Under the pieces are notes generated by a model. The model was not told the DNA's origin. It saw only the letters and a program-made list of their open reading frames with translations, and searched no databases. A program made the translations under genes and the position numbers. This document shows positions 18,706-27,700 of a DNA stretch of 34,907 bases, in pieces; position 1 is the stretch's first letter, and every line of letters begins with the position of its first letter. This DNA is from Pyrinomonadaceae bacterium. GTDB lineage: Bacteria; Acidobacteriota; Blastocatellia; Pyrinomonadales; Pyrinomonadaceae. The stretch lies in NCBI GenBank assembly GCA_013812905.1, contig JACCSP010000114.1, positions 1-34,907 on the forward strand. The letters are read 5' to 3'.

Positions 18706-21069
18706 ATGATAGACAAGCTGCCAGATCACGAGTTCAGGGCCGCCCAGGCGCGCGCCCAACCTCCCGAAGAAACCGACCTGGTCCAGATAAAACCGCTCAG
18801 CAAATCAGCGGGCGGCGTGCCGGCAATTGTCTCAGCTGTTAAAAGTGCCTGGAACGAAATGGGTCCTGTGCGCGGATTGCGTACCCTCCTGAAACTCAAT
18901 CAGCAGGGAGGATTCGATTGTCCGGGCTGTGCCTGGCCCGAACCCGACGAAGCGCGATCGCACGCTGAGTTCTGCGAGAATGGTGCGAAGCATGTGGCGG
19001 ATGAAGCCACCACCAAGCGCGTTACACCTGAGTTCTTCAGTCATTGGAGCGTCGCAGATCTTTCCTGCAAATCCGACTTCTGGCTCGGAAAACAGGGACG
19101 TCTTACCGGTCCAATGATCCTTCGCCGGGGCGCCACGCACTACGAACCCATCACGTGGGACCAAGCCTTTCAGTTAATCGCCGAAGCGCTAAACTTGCTC
19201 GCTCATCCCGACGAAGCAATCTTCTATACCTCCGGACGCGCGAGCAACGAAGCGGCTTTTCTGTACCAACTATTCGTGCGGCAGTTCGGAACCAACAACC
19301 TGCCGGACTGTTCCAACATGTGTCACGAATCGAGTGGTTGGGCTTTGACCGAGACTATCGGAGCCGGGAAGGGAACCGTGACGCTGGAAGACTTCGAGTT
19401 GGCTCAGGCGATCTTTGTGATTGGACAAAACCCCGGTACAAACCACCCGCGCATGCTCACCGCGCTCGAGAAGGCCAAGAAGAAGGGCTGCACCCTGGTG
19501 CATGTCAATCCGCTTCCAGAAGCCGGGATGTCTGCTTTCAAACACCCGCAAGACGTGCTCAGTTGGCTCGGTGGCGGAACCCAACTGGCGGATCTTTTTC
19601 TCCAGGTGCGTATCAATGGCGACGTCGCACTGCTAAAGGGAATCATGAAAGAGGTCCTGGCAGCAGATGTCCGTTCTGGCGGCGTTCTCGACCAGGACTT
19701 TATCCAAAAACACACGACGGGGTTTGCAGGGTTCGCCGATGCTGTTCGTGGGACTGAGTGGGAAGCCATCATCCAACAGTGCGGTGTTCCCAAATCACAG
19801 ATCGAAGAGGCCGCCAGGATTTTTATCGCTTCAGAGAGGACGATCTTTTGTTGGGCCATGGGACTAACTCAGCATAAGAACGCGGTGGCCAACATCCAAG
19901 AAATCGTTAACCTGATGTTGCTGCGCGGCCAGATCGGAAAGCCAGGTGCAGGGTTGTGTCCCGTTCGCGGTCACAGCAACGTGCAGGGGGATCGCACGAT
20001 GGGCATCTCGGAGCGGCCTTCAGATGCCTTTCTCAATCGACTGGGAACGGAACTTAAATTCGAACCGCCGCGGACCCACGGGCTGGACACGGTCCAGTCA
20101 ATTCAGGCCATGCATGGCGGCCGCGGCAAGGTGTTTTTCGCCCTTGGGGGAAACTTCCTTTCCGCGACTCCTGACACCGAGTACACGGCTGAAGCGCTCA
20201 GACGCTGCCGTCTGACTGTGCACGTCTCAACCAAACTAAACCGGGGACATTTGATAACCGGCGAGCAGGCTCTGATTCTGCCGTGTCTTGGTCGGACGGA
20301 AGTTGATCAGCAAGCTACTGGACCGCAGTTTGTGACGACCGAGAATTCGATGGCTGTAGTACAGGCCTCCCGCGGATTTCTGCCGCCTGCATCGCCAGAT
20401 TTGCTTAGCGAGCCTGCGATTGTCTCGCGACTTGCTCGCGCAACCCTCGGACATCGCACCACGGTTGACTGGGAAGAATTAATCGCGGACTACGATCGCA
20501 TCCGAGACCTGATCTCTCGAATCATTCCCGGATTCGAGACTTATAATCAACGCGTACGCCAGCCGGGAGGTTTCTATCTACCTAGTTCTCCGCGCGAGCG
20601 AGTCTTCAAGACGCCGAGCAATCGCGCGGTGTTTACAGTTCATGAATTGCCGACCCACAATCTCAAGCCGGGACAGTTTTTGATGATGACAATTCGCAGC
20701 CACGATCAGTTCAACACGTCAATTTATGGGCTGAACGATCGCTATCGAGGCATTCATAACGGAAGGCGAGTCGTGCTTCTCAACAGGGACGACATGCTGC
20801 AGGCCGGACTAAGCGAAGGGCAGACGGTTGATCTTACCAGTCACTTCGAAGGAGAAGAGCGCGTTGCTCGTCGTTTCACTGTCGTGCCTTACAGTATCCC
20901 GCGTCTTTGTGCGGCGACCTATTTCCCTGAAACAAACGTGCTCGTGCCGGTCAGAAGCGTGGCGGAGAAAAGCAACACGCCGGTTTCGAAGTCGGTTTTA
21001 ATCAGCATCAAGCCCTCAGTCGATGTCGGGCAGAAATTTGATTATGATAGTGCGGACCCGGCTATTTGA
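18706..21069 (+). CDS. FdhA/YdeP-like molybdopterin oxidoreductase
   Basis: 787 aa; FDCPGCAWPEP, GRASNEAAFLYQLFVRQFGTNNLPDCSNMCHESSG, GQIGKPGAGLCPVRGHSNVQGDRTMG, C-terminal molydopterin dinucleotide binding region. Confidence 0.9.
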   Translation: MIDKLPDHEFRAAQARAQPPEETDLVQIKPLSKSAGGVPAIVSAVKSAWNEMGPVRGLRTLLKLNQQGGFDCPGCAWPEPDEARSHAEFCENGAKHVADEATTKRVTPEFFSHWSVADLSCKSDFWLGKQGRLTGPMILRRGATHYEPITWDQAFQLIAEALNLLAHPDEAIFYTSGRASNEAAFLYQLFVRQFGTNNLPDCSNMCHESSGWALTETIGAGKGTVTLEDFELAQAIFVIGQNPGTNHPRMLTALEKAKKKGCTLVHVNPLPEAGMSAFKHPQDVLSWLGGGTQLADLFLQVRINGDVALLKGIMKEVLAADVRSGGVLDQDFIQKHTTGFAGFADAVRGTEWEAIIQQCGVPKSQIEEAARIFIASERTIFCWAMGLTQHKNAVANIQEIVNLMLLRGQIGKPGAGLCPVRGHSNVQGDRTMGISERPSDAFLNRLGTELKFEPPRTHGLDTVQSIQAMHGGRGKVFFALGGNFLSATPDTEYTAEALRRCRLTVHVSTKLNRGHLITGEQALILPCLGRTEVDQQATGPQFVTTENSMAVVQASRGFLPPASPDLLSEPAIVSRLARATLGHRTTVDWEELIADYDRIRDLISRIIPGFETYNQRVRQPGGFYLPSSPRERVFKTPSNRAVFTVHELPTHNLKPGQFLMMTIRSHDQFNTSIYGLNDRYRGIHNGRRVVLLNRDDMLQAGLSEGQTVDLTSHFEGEERVARRFTVVPYSIPRLCAATYFPETNVLVPVRSVAEKSNTPVSKSVLISIKPSVDVGQKFDYDSADPAI

Positions 21070-21150
21070 TATTTTCTACTGCAATGTTTCAAAAATAACT
21101 CTACGACAGTTAATCTGTTGGCTGATATGAATGATGGAAAACGGCTTTGA

Positions 21151-21230
21151 GTTTCGTGACTTTTGGTGCATTTCGTAGATCGCCTTCAGTGTGCGAAGGA
21201 CTCGATCCACGAATCACGCCGCACGAAAAA
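21151..21230. repeat. Palindromic ttcgtagatcg...cgatccacgaa family, copy 3 (arms inverted)
   Basis: gtttcgtgacttttggtgcatttcgtagatcg...cgatccacgaatcacgccgcacgaaaaag. Confidence 0.6.
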
Positions 21231-21275
21231 GACTGTAAGGTCAATTAAGAGACACTGCCCTAGATATGGTGATTG

Positions 21276-21779
21276 ATGTTCATTTCCACTGCGCTAAATG
21301 AGGGCGCCACGAAACCGGAGCTGTATTTACATTTGCGGTCGCAACTGCGCAGCTTGGTTGCGGAGGAAAGCGACTTGATTGCCAATGCAGCCAACCTGTC
21401 GTCCCTTCTTTACCACTCAATGCCCGATCTGAACTGGGTTGGGTTCTACTTTCACAAAAACGGGGAGTTGGTGCTGGGTCCCTTTCAGGGTCAACCGGCA
21501 TGCGTGCGCATCGCAATTGGCAAAGGCGTTTGCGGGACCGCGGCGCAACAGCGACAGACGATCATCGTTGACAATGTCCACGAGTTTCCCGGGCACATTG
21601 CCTGCGACAGCGCGTCGATTTCAGAGATAGTCGTGCCCATAATCAAAGACGATCGCCTGATGGGTGTGCTCGATCTCGATAGCCCCCGTGTGGGACATTT
21701 TGATGAAGAGGACGCGCAAGGTCTGAACGAGCTGGTCGAAGTGTTCGTTGCATCAACCACTTTAGAGTTCAATCTTTAG
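21276..21779 (+). CDS. GAF-domain free methionine-(R)-sulfoxide reductase (fRMsr)
   Basis: LYHSMPDLNWVGFYFHKNGELVLGPFQGQPACVRIAIGKGVCGTAAQQRQTIIVDNVHEFPGHIACDSASISEIVVPI with the conserved Cys pattern. ATG at 21276; the track start at 21273 is TTG. Confidence 0.93.
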   Translation: MFISTALNEGATKPELYLHLRSQLRSLVAEESDLIANAANLSSLLYHSMPDLNWVGFYFHKNGELVLGPFQGQPACVRIAIGKGVCGTAAQQRQTIIVDNVHEFPGHIACDSASISEIVVPIIKDDRLMGVLDLDSPRVGHFDEEDAQGLNELVEVFVASTTLEFNL

Positions 21780-21850
21780 AATTAAAGGCGACGGTACCGT
21801 CGTAATTTGACAGTAGTCGGGGCGGTTGGCACTCACTTACTGACATCATC

Positions 21851-22549
21851 ATGATCATAATACGCAAGGCAAAAGACCGAGGTCACTTCAATTTTGGCTG
21901 GCTGGATACCTATCACACCTTTTCTTTTGGAGATTACTACGACGCATCGTTCATGGGCTTCCGCAATTTGCGCGTGATCAATGAAGACTTTGTGCACGCG
22001 GGCCGCGGATTCCCCACGCATTCGCATCGCGACATGGAGATCATCACCTACATTCTTGAGGGTGCTTTGGAACATCGAGACAGTATGGGAAACGGTTCAG
22101 TGATCCGTCCAGGTGATGTGCAGCGAATGACCGCGGGCACAGGCATATCCCATAGCGAAGCAAACCCTTCGTCAGAAGAGCCGGTGCATTTGTTGCAAAT
22201 CTGGATCATGCCGGAGCAAAGAGGACTCAAGCCCAGTTACGAGGAGAAGTTTTTCGGAGATGAGAAACAGCAGCGTGGTATGCGCTTGGTTGCCTCTGCA
22301 GATGGCCGCGACGGCTCGGTCACTGTGCACCAGGATGTAAAGGTTTACGCCGCAGCATTGGATACCGGCAAGGAGGTGAATCATAAACTGATGCCGACCC
22401 GACATGCGTGGATTCAGGTTGCGCGCGGCGCGATAGTGCTGAACGGCGAGAATTTGGACCAAGGTGACGGTGCCGCTATAAGCGGAGAATCCGCATTAGC
22501 GATCGACGGGCGAGATGGCGCAGAAATCCTCTTGTTTGATTTGGCCTAG
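21851..22549 (+). CDS. Pirin family protein (YhhW-like)
   Basis: 232 aa; FNFGWLDTYHTFSFGDYYD, GFPTHSHRDMEIITYILEGALEHRDSMGNGSVIRPGDVQRMTAGTGISHSE. Confidence 0.95.
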   Translation: MIIIRKAKDRGHFNFGWLDTYHTFSFGDYYDASFMGFRNLRVINEDFVHAGRGFPTHSHRDMEIITYILEGALEHRDSMGNGSVIRPGDVQRMTAGTGISHSEANPSSEEPVHLLQIWIMPEQRGLKPSYEEKFFGDEKQQRGMRLVASADGRDGSVTVHQDVKVYAAALDTGKEVNHKLMPTRHAWIQVARGAIVLNGENLDQGDGAAISGESALAIDGRDGAEILLFDLA

Positions 22550-22601
22550 ACCACGGGTTTTTAAGCTGAAAAAGGAGTTGGCCATTCTTATGGAATACGA
22601 C

Positions 22602-22670
22602 GGTCCACGAAAGCACCCAAAATTACTCAAAATAAAGCTTTTTTGTGCCGCTCATGTGTCTCGTGGATCG
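22602..22670. repeat. Palindromic ggtccacgaa...ctcgtggatcg family, copy 4
   Basis: ggtccacgaaagcaccc ... gtgtctcgtggatcg. Confidence 0.65.
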
Positions 22671-22815
22671 GCTTAGTTTTTCAGCAATCTGTTAGGCGTT
22701 GGCGAAGGGTTCCGGTTAACACCCATTCTCCCTCTTCGGTATATACTAGGCAAGCCCGAATTTCCCGGGGGAAATCTGCCCCCGCACTTTCTCAATCTGG
22801 CGTGGGGAGGAAAAA

Positions 22816-23148
22816 ATGGAAGCAACAAGGATCACAGTCGACGAAGTTAAGGAAAGAATGGATCGGGGTGAGCAGTTTGCTTTTGTCGATACGCGTAATC
22901 CGAAAGACTGGGACGAAGCTGAAACAACACTGCCTGGGGCGATCCGAGTGCCGGCCGAAGAAGTTGAACAACACTTCACCGAGATACCACGCGATCGCAC
23001 CTCGATCACCTATTGCACTTGACCGCACGAAGCATCAAGCGCCCGGGTGACGCAGGAGTTGATCAGTCACGGTTTCAAGAATGTTCATCCGCTCTTCGGG
23101 GGGTTCGAGGCATGGGAAAAAGCCGGGCTTCCGTTAGAGCCCAAATAA
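22816..23148 (+). CDS. Rhodanese-domain protein with in-frame TGA at catalytic Cys position; candidate selenoprotein
   Basis: Reading TGA (23020-23022) as U gives MEATRITVDEVKERMDRGEQFAFVDTRNPKDWDEAETTLPGAIRVPAEEVEQHFTEIPRDRTSITYCTUPHEASSARVTQELISHGFKNVHPLFGGFEAWEKAGLPLEPK*; a full-length single-domain rhodanese with strong SD ggggagga. Confidence 0.78.
23020..23072 (+). promoter_or_regulatory. Candidate bacterial SECIS region downstream of UGA
   Basis: Two alternative hairpins by eye: ATCAA-GCG (23034-23041)/CGC (23051-23053) plus TTGAT (23059-23063), loop CCCGGGTGA; or GTGAC (23047-23051)/GTCAC (23066-23070), loop starting with G. Confidence 0.4.
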
Positions 23149-23179
23149 ATTGGACGATTGGACTCTGAGTTACTGTCGA

Positions 23180-23800
23180 TTAGAATTTCACCCTGTTATT
23201 TAGATCGCGCAGGGCCTCAAGGTTTTTTTCTTGCAGCGCGAATACTGTTTTACCCAGCCTGATCTCGATCGTTTGGCTCCGGGCAATCTTGTTAAAGGCT
23301 TGATAGGGAACCGCAACTTCCAGCACTTCTTTCATCACGTCAATCCCTCGATCGCCTGCAACATTCTGCGTCACAAGTCCCATCCTACCCAATCTCAGCC
23401 GCTGTCCGTCAGCCACGACAAACAATTCTCGCTCTCCGAGAGGATGGCGTTTGTCCCAATCCTTGGTCTCGAAGATTAGCTGCAACCTGGCGAGACGAAC
23501 GTGATCAAGTTGCACGCCCGGACAGTGAAGCGACGCGACCAGGCTGACGCAGGTTTGTTCAATGGTACTCTGCAGGCCCTTGGCACCGCCGCAGGTGATT
23601 CGCATTTTCTTGAGGGTCACCACAGTCTCATAATTAAAGCCGTCGTACTTCGTTTCGATTTTGCCCCCGTGGTCAAGCGTCGAAGAGTTCGGTGTCGACA
23701 CTGAATGCGGCTTGGCCAGGGATGAATTTTGACGCTTCAGCAGCAGGCTTGCACTCTGCAGCAACAACAAACACGAGCAGATAAAAATTATTCGTTTCAT
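23180..23800 (-). CDS. Hypothetical secreted protein
   Basis: 206 aa; N-terminal hydrophobic signal-like MKRIIFICSCLLLLQSASLLL; no family recognised. Confidence 0.7.
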   Translation of the reverse strand: MKRIIFICSCLLLLQSASLLLKRQNSSLAKPHSVSTPNSSTLDHGGKIETKYDGFNYETVVTLKKMRITCGGAKGLQSTIEQTCVSLVASLHCPGVQLDHVRLARLQLIFETKDWDKRHPLGERELFVVADGQRLRLGRMGLVTQNVAGDRGIDVMKEVLEVAVPYQAFNKIARSQTIEIRLGKTVFALQEKNLEALRDLNNRVKF

Positions 23801-24070
23801 GACGTACTTCCAGGAGGGAAATTGCTATTTGCGCGCCAAGCGCAACCTGACACCGCTTTGGATTAACTGATTACCACAGGGAACACGACGCTCAGTTGAA
23901 GCCTCGCTCTGGCGGCGCAAACAGGAGCATTGAAGTGAAGTGAGATTGCTGAGGCAAGCGCGGTCAAAGTTCCGTGAGCGTAGTGAACTAACGCGCCAGG
24001 ATGAATATAGGGAAGGCAGGCGACGCTGTCAACAGGAGACTGGGTAAGGTGTTTCAAGACTTAATCAAAG

Positions 24071-24137
24071 ACCATCCACAAATTACGCGAAGGCCCAAGA
24101 ACACGCCCCTCGTGCGTTTTCAGGGGGTTCGCGGATC
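24071..24137. repeat. Palindromic accatccacaaattacgcgaa...gttcgcggatcg family, copy 5 (diverged)
   Basis: accatccacaaattacgcgaaggcccaagaacacgcccctcgtgcgttttcagggggttcgcggatcg. Confidence 0.5.
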
Positions 24138-24273
24138 GAAATATTAGACTAGCTTAAATTTTTATCACTTGAATCCCGGTTTGAACTGCCAACAGCAAAA
24201 AGGCGGCGGCAAAAAATCTATACGACCTTGGCGACGGTTCTTCTCCAACACAATTAAGACCTCTCCTCTAGCT

Positions 24274-24645
24274 TTACCTGGTATTGCTGCGGTCGCTCTC
24301 TTCGGGACCCCTTTCATCTTTTTTTTCCGCTCTATATGTTTCGGCTTTGACGAGCCGTTCAAGACTTTGTCGACCAGCCTCAGAGGAAATACCTACAAAA
24401 CGCACGCCAAATCCGACATTTGGGTATTTATAAGCGACTACACCCTTCACCTCTATCCAATTCTCATTCGGTAAACGCAACTTGAAACTGATGATCTCAC
24501 CGACAGCGACCTCGACAATAGAATCAATGAAGCAGCCGCCAGTATGAATGTCGCCGGTGCGCGCCTGATATTTGCCCGAAGCCCCTTCCCACAACACTTC
24601 GATGTACGCTTGCAAACGTTCTTGTTTTCTGCGTTCGTTACCCAT
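24274..24645 (-). CDS. PilZ-domain protein (putative c-di-GMP binding)
   Basis: 123 aa; MGNERRKQERLQAYIEVLWEG...ARTGDIHTGGCFID matches the RxxxR ... (D/N)xSxxG-type PilZ layout, with variation in the second motif. Confidence 0.75.
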   Translation of the reverse strand: MGNERRKQERLQAYIEVLWEGASGKYQARTGDIHTGGCFIDSIVEVAVGEIISFKLRLPNENWIEVKGVVAYKYPNVGFGVRFVGISSEAGRQSLERLVKAETYRAEKKDERGPEESDRSNTR

Positions 24646-24725
24646 AGAACCTCCGAGAGCTTCGAATGTAATTTCTAGAACAGTGTCTTAAGGGATGTAA
24701 TTCTCAACTCTGTCGCGCGCGATTG

Positions 24726-27700
24726 TTATTGATTGCTGCTCGCCCCTCCTTTTACATAATCGACTGCTTCCGGGTTTTCAGGCACCTCGGCTGGTTTTTC
24801 ACCCAGCACGATCCGCACGGCATGAGTTTGACCGTCGTCGGTCAGAGAGATTTCAGCAACAGTTTGCAAAACACCATCGATTTCCAGACTGATCACGCCG
24901 CGATGGACAGCCAGCGGATTCTCGACTTTGATGCGGTAGGTGGCCCGCCCGCGTCTATAAACAATTTCAAAGTCTCGCCACCAGCGTGGCACGCAGGGGT
25001 CCATCTTTAACCGATCCCCGCGCAATTGGAAACCTAGAATGGACTCCAGACCGGCGCGATACATCCAGCTCGCAGAGCCTGTGTACCAAGTCCAGCCGCC
25101 GCGTCCGGTGTGGGGTGGGACGGCGTAGATGTCCCCGGCGGCTGCGTAAGGTTCAACTTTGTATTTGTGGAGCCCGGCGCGCGTTGAGGCGTGATTGATT
25201 GGATTCAACAGGGAAAACAGTTCGCCGGCGCGCTCACCATCTCCAAGCGTCGCGAAGGCAATTAAGGTCCACAACGCCGCGTGAGTATACTGCCCGCCGT
25301 TCTCGCGGACACCGGGAACGTAGCCCTTGATGTAACCCGGATCAAGATTGCTTTTGTCGAATGGCGGGGTAAATAGGATGACCAGACCGTCACCCCTTCT
25401 GATTAGATATTCTTCAACGGCCGCCATTGAACGCACCGCGCGATGAGGTTCAGCAGCGCCGGAGATAATCCCCCACGACTGCACAATCGAATCGATGCGG
25501 CACTCTTCATTCTGCACCGAGCCCAGCGGGGTGCCATCGTCAAAATAGGCGCGCCGATACCAATCTCCATCCCAGCCGTGCTCCTCGAGGGCTTGCTTCA
25601 GACTCTGCATGTGATTGCGATAAGTGTCGCCTCTTGCGGCTTCGTTTCGTTGATCGCAGAAGGGCGAGAAACTGGCCAGCGTATTGTGGAGAAACCAGCC
25701 CACCCAAACACTCTCGCCCTTGCCCTGGTGCCCGATACGGTTCATGCCATCATTCCAATCACCGCCGCCCATTAGTGGCAGTCCATGCGGGCCGACTGCC
25801 AAACTGCGATCGAGTGCCCGGGTACAATGCTCAAAAATGGTCCCCGCCTCAGACGACACGACAGGTTGCGTATAGGATTCGTGATCTTGCGGTCCGAGAA
25901 GCGGTGCTTCCAAAAAGGGAACTACTTCATCGAGCACAGACAGATCACCGGTTATATTTATGTAGAACGACGTAACAAAGGGCAGCCAGAGTAGGTCGTC
26001 TGAGAATCGAGTGCGCACCCCGCGTCCGGTGGGCGGATGCCACCAGTGCTGCACATCACCTTCCTTAAACTGGTGGCGAGCAGCGAGCAGGATCTGATCG
26101 CGCGATAGTGAGGGCTTGCTATAGACCAGAGCCATCACGTCTTGCAACTGATCGCGGAAACCGAAGGCACCTCCTGACTGGTAAAATGCGGAGCGCGCCC
26201 AGACCCGGCAGGCCACCGTTTGATATAGCAACCAGCGGTTTAGCATGGTATCCATTGCCAGGTCGGGGGTTCTTATTTCCACGGTGCCCAGCATTTCATC
26301 CCAGTAAGAGAGCACGGCTTCGAAGGCCGCGTTGACAGCTGAGGGAGGGGTGAACCTCGAGATAAGCTCCTGAGCCTCTTGTTTTGAGTCCCCTTCACCA
26401 AGGAGGAAGATAATCTCACGAGCCTCTCGGGGCGCAAGTTCAACGGTTACTTGGATCGACGCACAGGGATCTAATCCCGCGCCATCGCGGCCCGCAAGGC
26501 TCACGCGCCGCAGGGCCGCAGGCATCGAGAGGGAACCGTTCCTGCCCAGAAACTCTTTGCGGTCGCAGGTCGCACTCGAGACTTTTTCACTCGTAGTCAC
26601 AAAGGCGACGCGATGGGCAAACTCATTGTTGAAAGGATTCCGAGCGAAGACGGTACCCGTTTGGCTGTCGATTTCGGTGATCACGTACGGTGCCGACGTA
26701 CTCCGTTGCGTGCCCAGCACCAACTCGTTGAAGAGGGTAATGGTGAGGCGCCTTTTTCGCTCAGTACGATTGCGCAAGCGCAGCAGCGATATCTTCACCG
26801 AACCTTCCAGAGGCACAAACAGCAGCTGCTCTTGCGAGATGCCGTGACTCGTGTGTTCGAAGACTGAATAGCCCTGGCCGTGCCGAATCGTGTAGGGTTC
26901 TGCCTCACGGATCGGAGCGGGAGTTGTCGACCAGACGGTGCCCGTGTCTTCGTCCCGCAGATAGATAATCTCTCCCGGGGGATCGCTTACGGCATCGTTT
27001 GACCACGGGGTCAGCCGATTCTCGCGGCTGTTTACCGACCAGGTATAGCCGGCGCCAGTCTCAGAAACTTGAAATCCGAACGCACTTTGATTAGCAATGA
27101 TGTTGGCCCAGGGCGCTGGCGTCCACTGATCTTCGCCCAGCACTATTACATACTCACGTCCGCCTTGATTGAAACCACCCAAGCCGTTAAAGAACGTCAA
27201 TTCCGGCAAGGCCACAGTAGGCTCGGGATACGTCTTGGAGGCCAGCCGGGGAACGAAGGGGGCTGGCAATGGTTCTTCAATGGCGGGGCGCTCGAGTAGA
27301 TCTTCGAGTGGCCCACGCTCGGTAACGACGACCACTCGGGCCACGGCATGAAGCAGGATGCGATCAGCTTCGGGCATGATATCCGCGCGTCTCAGAAAGA
27401 TGCCGCCGGGCTTGTCTTGCAAGCCCTGCAGTCCGCTGGTCCTCACCAGCGCCTCCAGCTCGCTCTGCAGTTCTTGAATGTAGCCCCCCGGATGATCGTT
27501 TAGAATCACGCAATCGATTTTCAGACCTTTGTAATGCAAGTATTCGTGCCCGCGCAGAATCTTGCGCACCATTGCCAGATCTTCGACCCGGTTGATGCGC
27601 ACCAGCAGAATCGGTAGGTCACCGCTGATGGCGTAGGGCCAGAGACTAGACTGGGCTTTAGTATTGAGACCCAGCACATGCGGCCGGGGCCGCAACGAGG

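Noticed and set aside
18706-21069. Formate dehydrogenase-like gene as a second selenoprotein
   Set aside because: The ligand position is encoded as Cys (NMCHESSG) with no in-frame TGA.
22816-23022. Rhodanese as a truncated 68-aa protein or simple pseudogene
   Set aside because: The stop falls exactly on the catalytic Cys codon and the rest of the domain remains open and well conserved; pseudogene or sequencing error not excluded but less parsimonious.
22816-23148. Genome-wide TGA reassignment (Trp or Gly code)
   Set aside because: Other clear genes here end at TGA at their expected C-terminus (e.g. hemB), and Cys, not Trp/Gly, is expected at this position.
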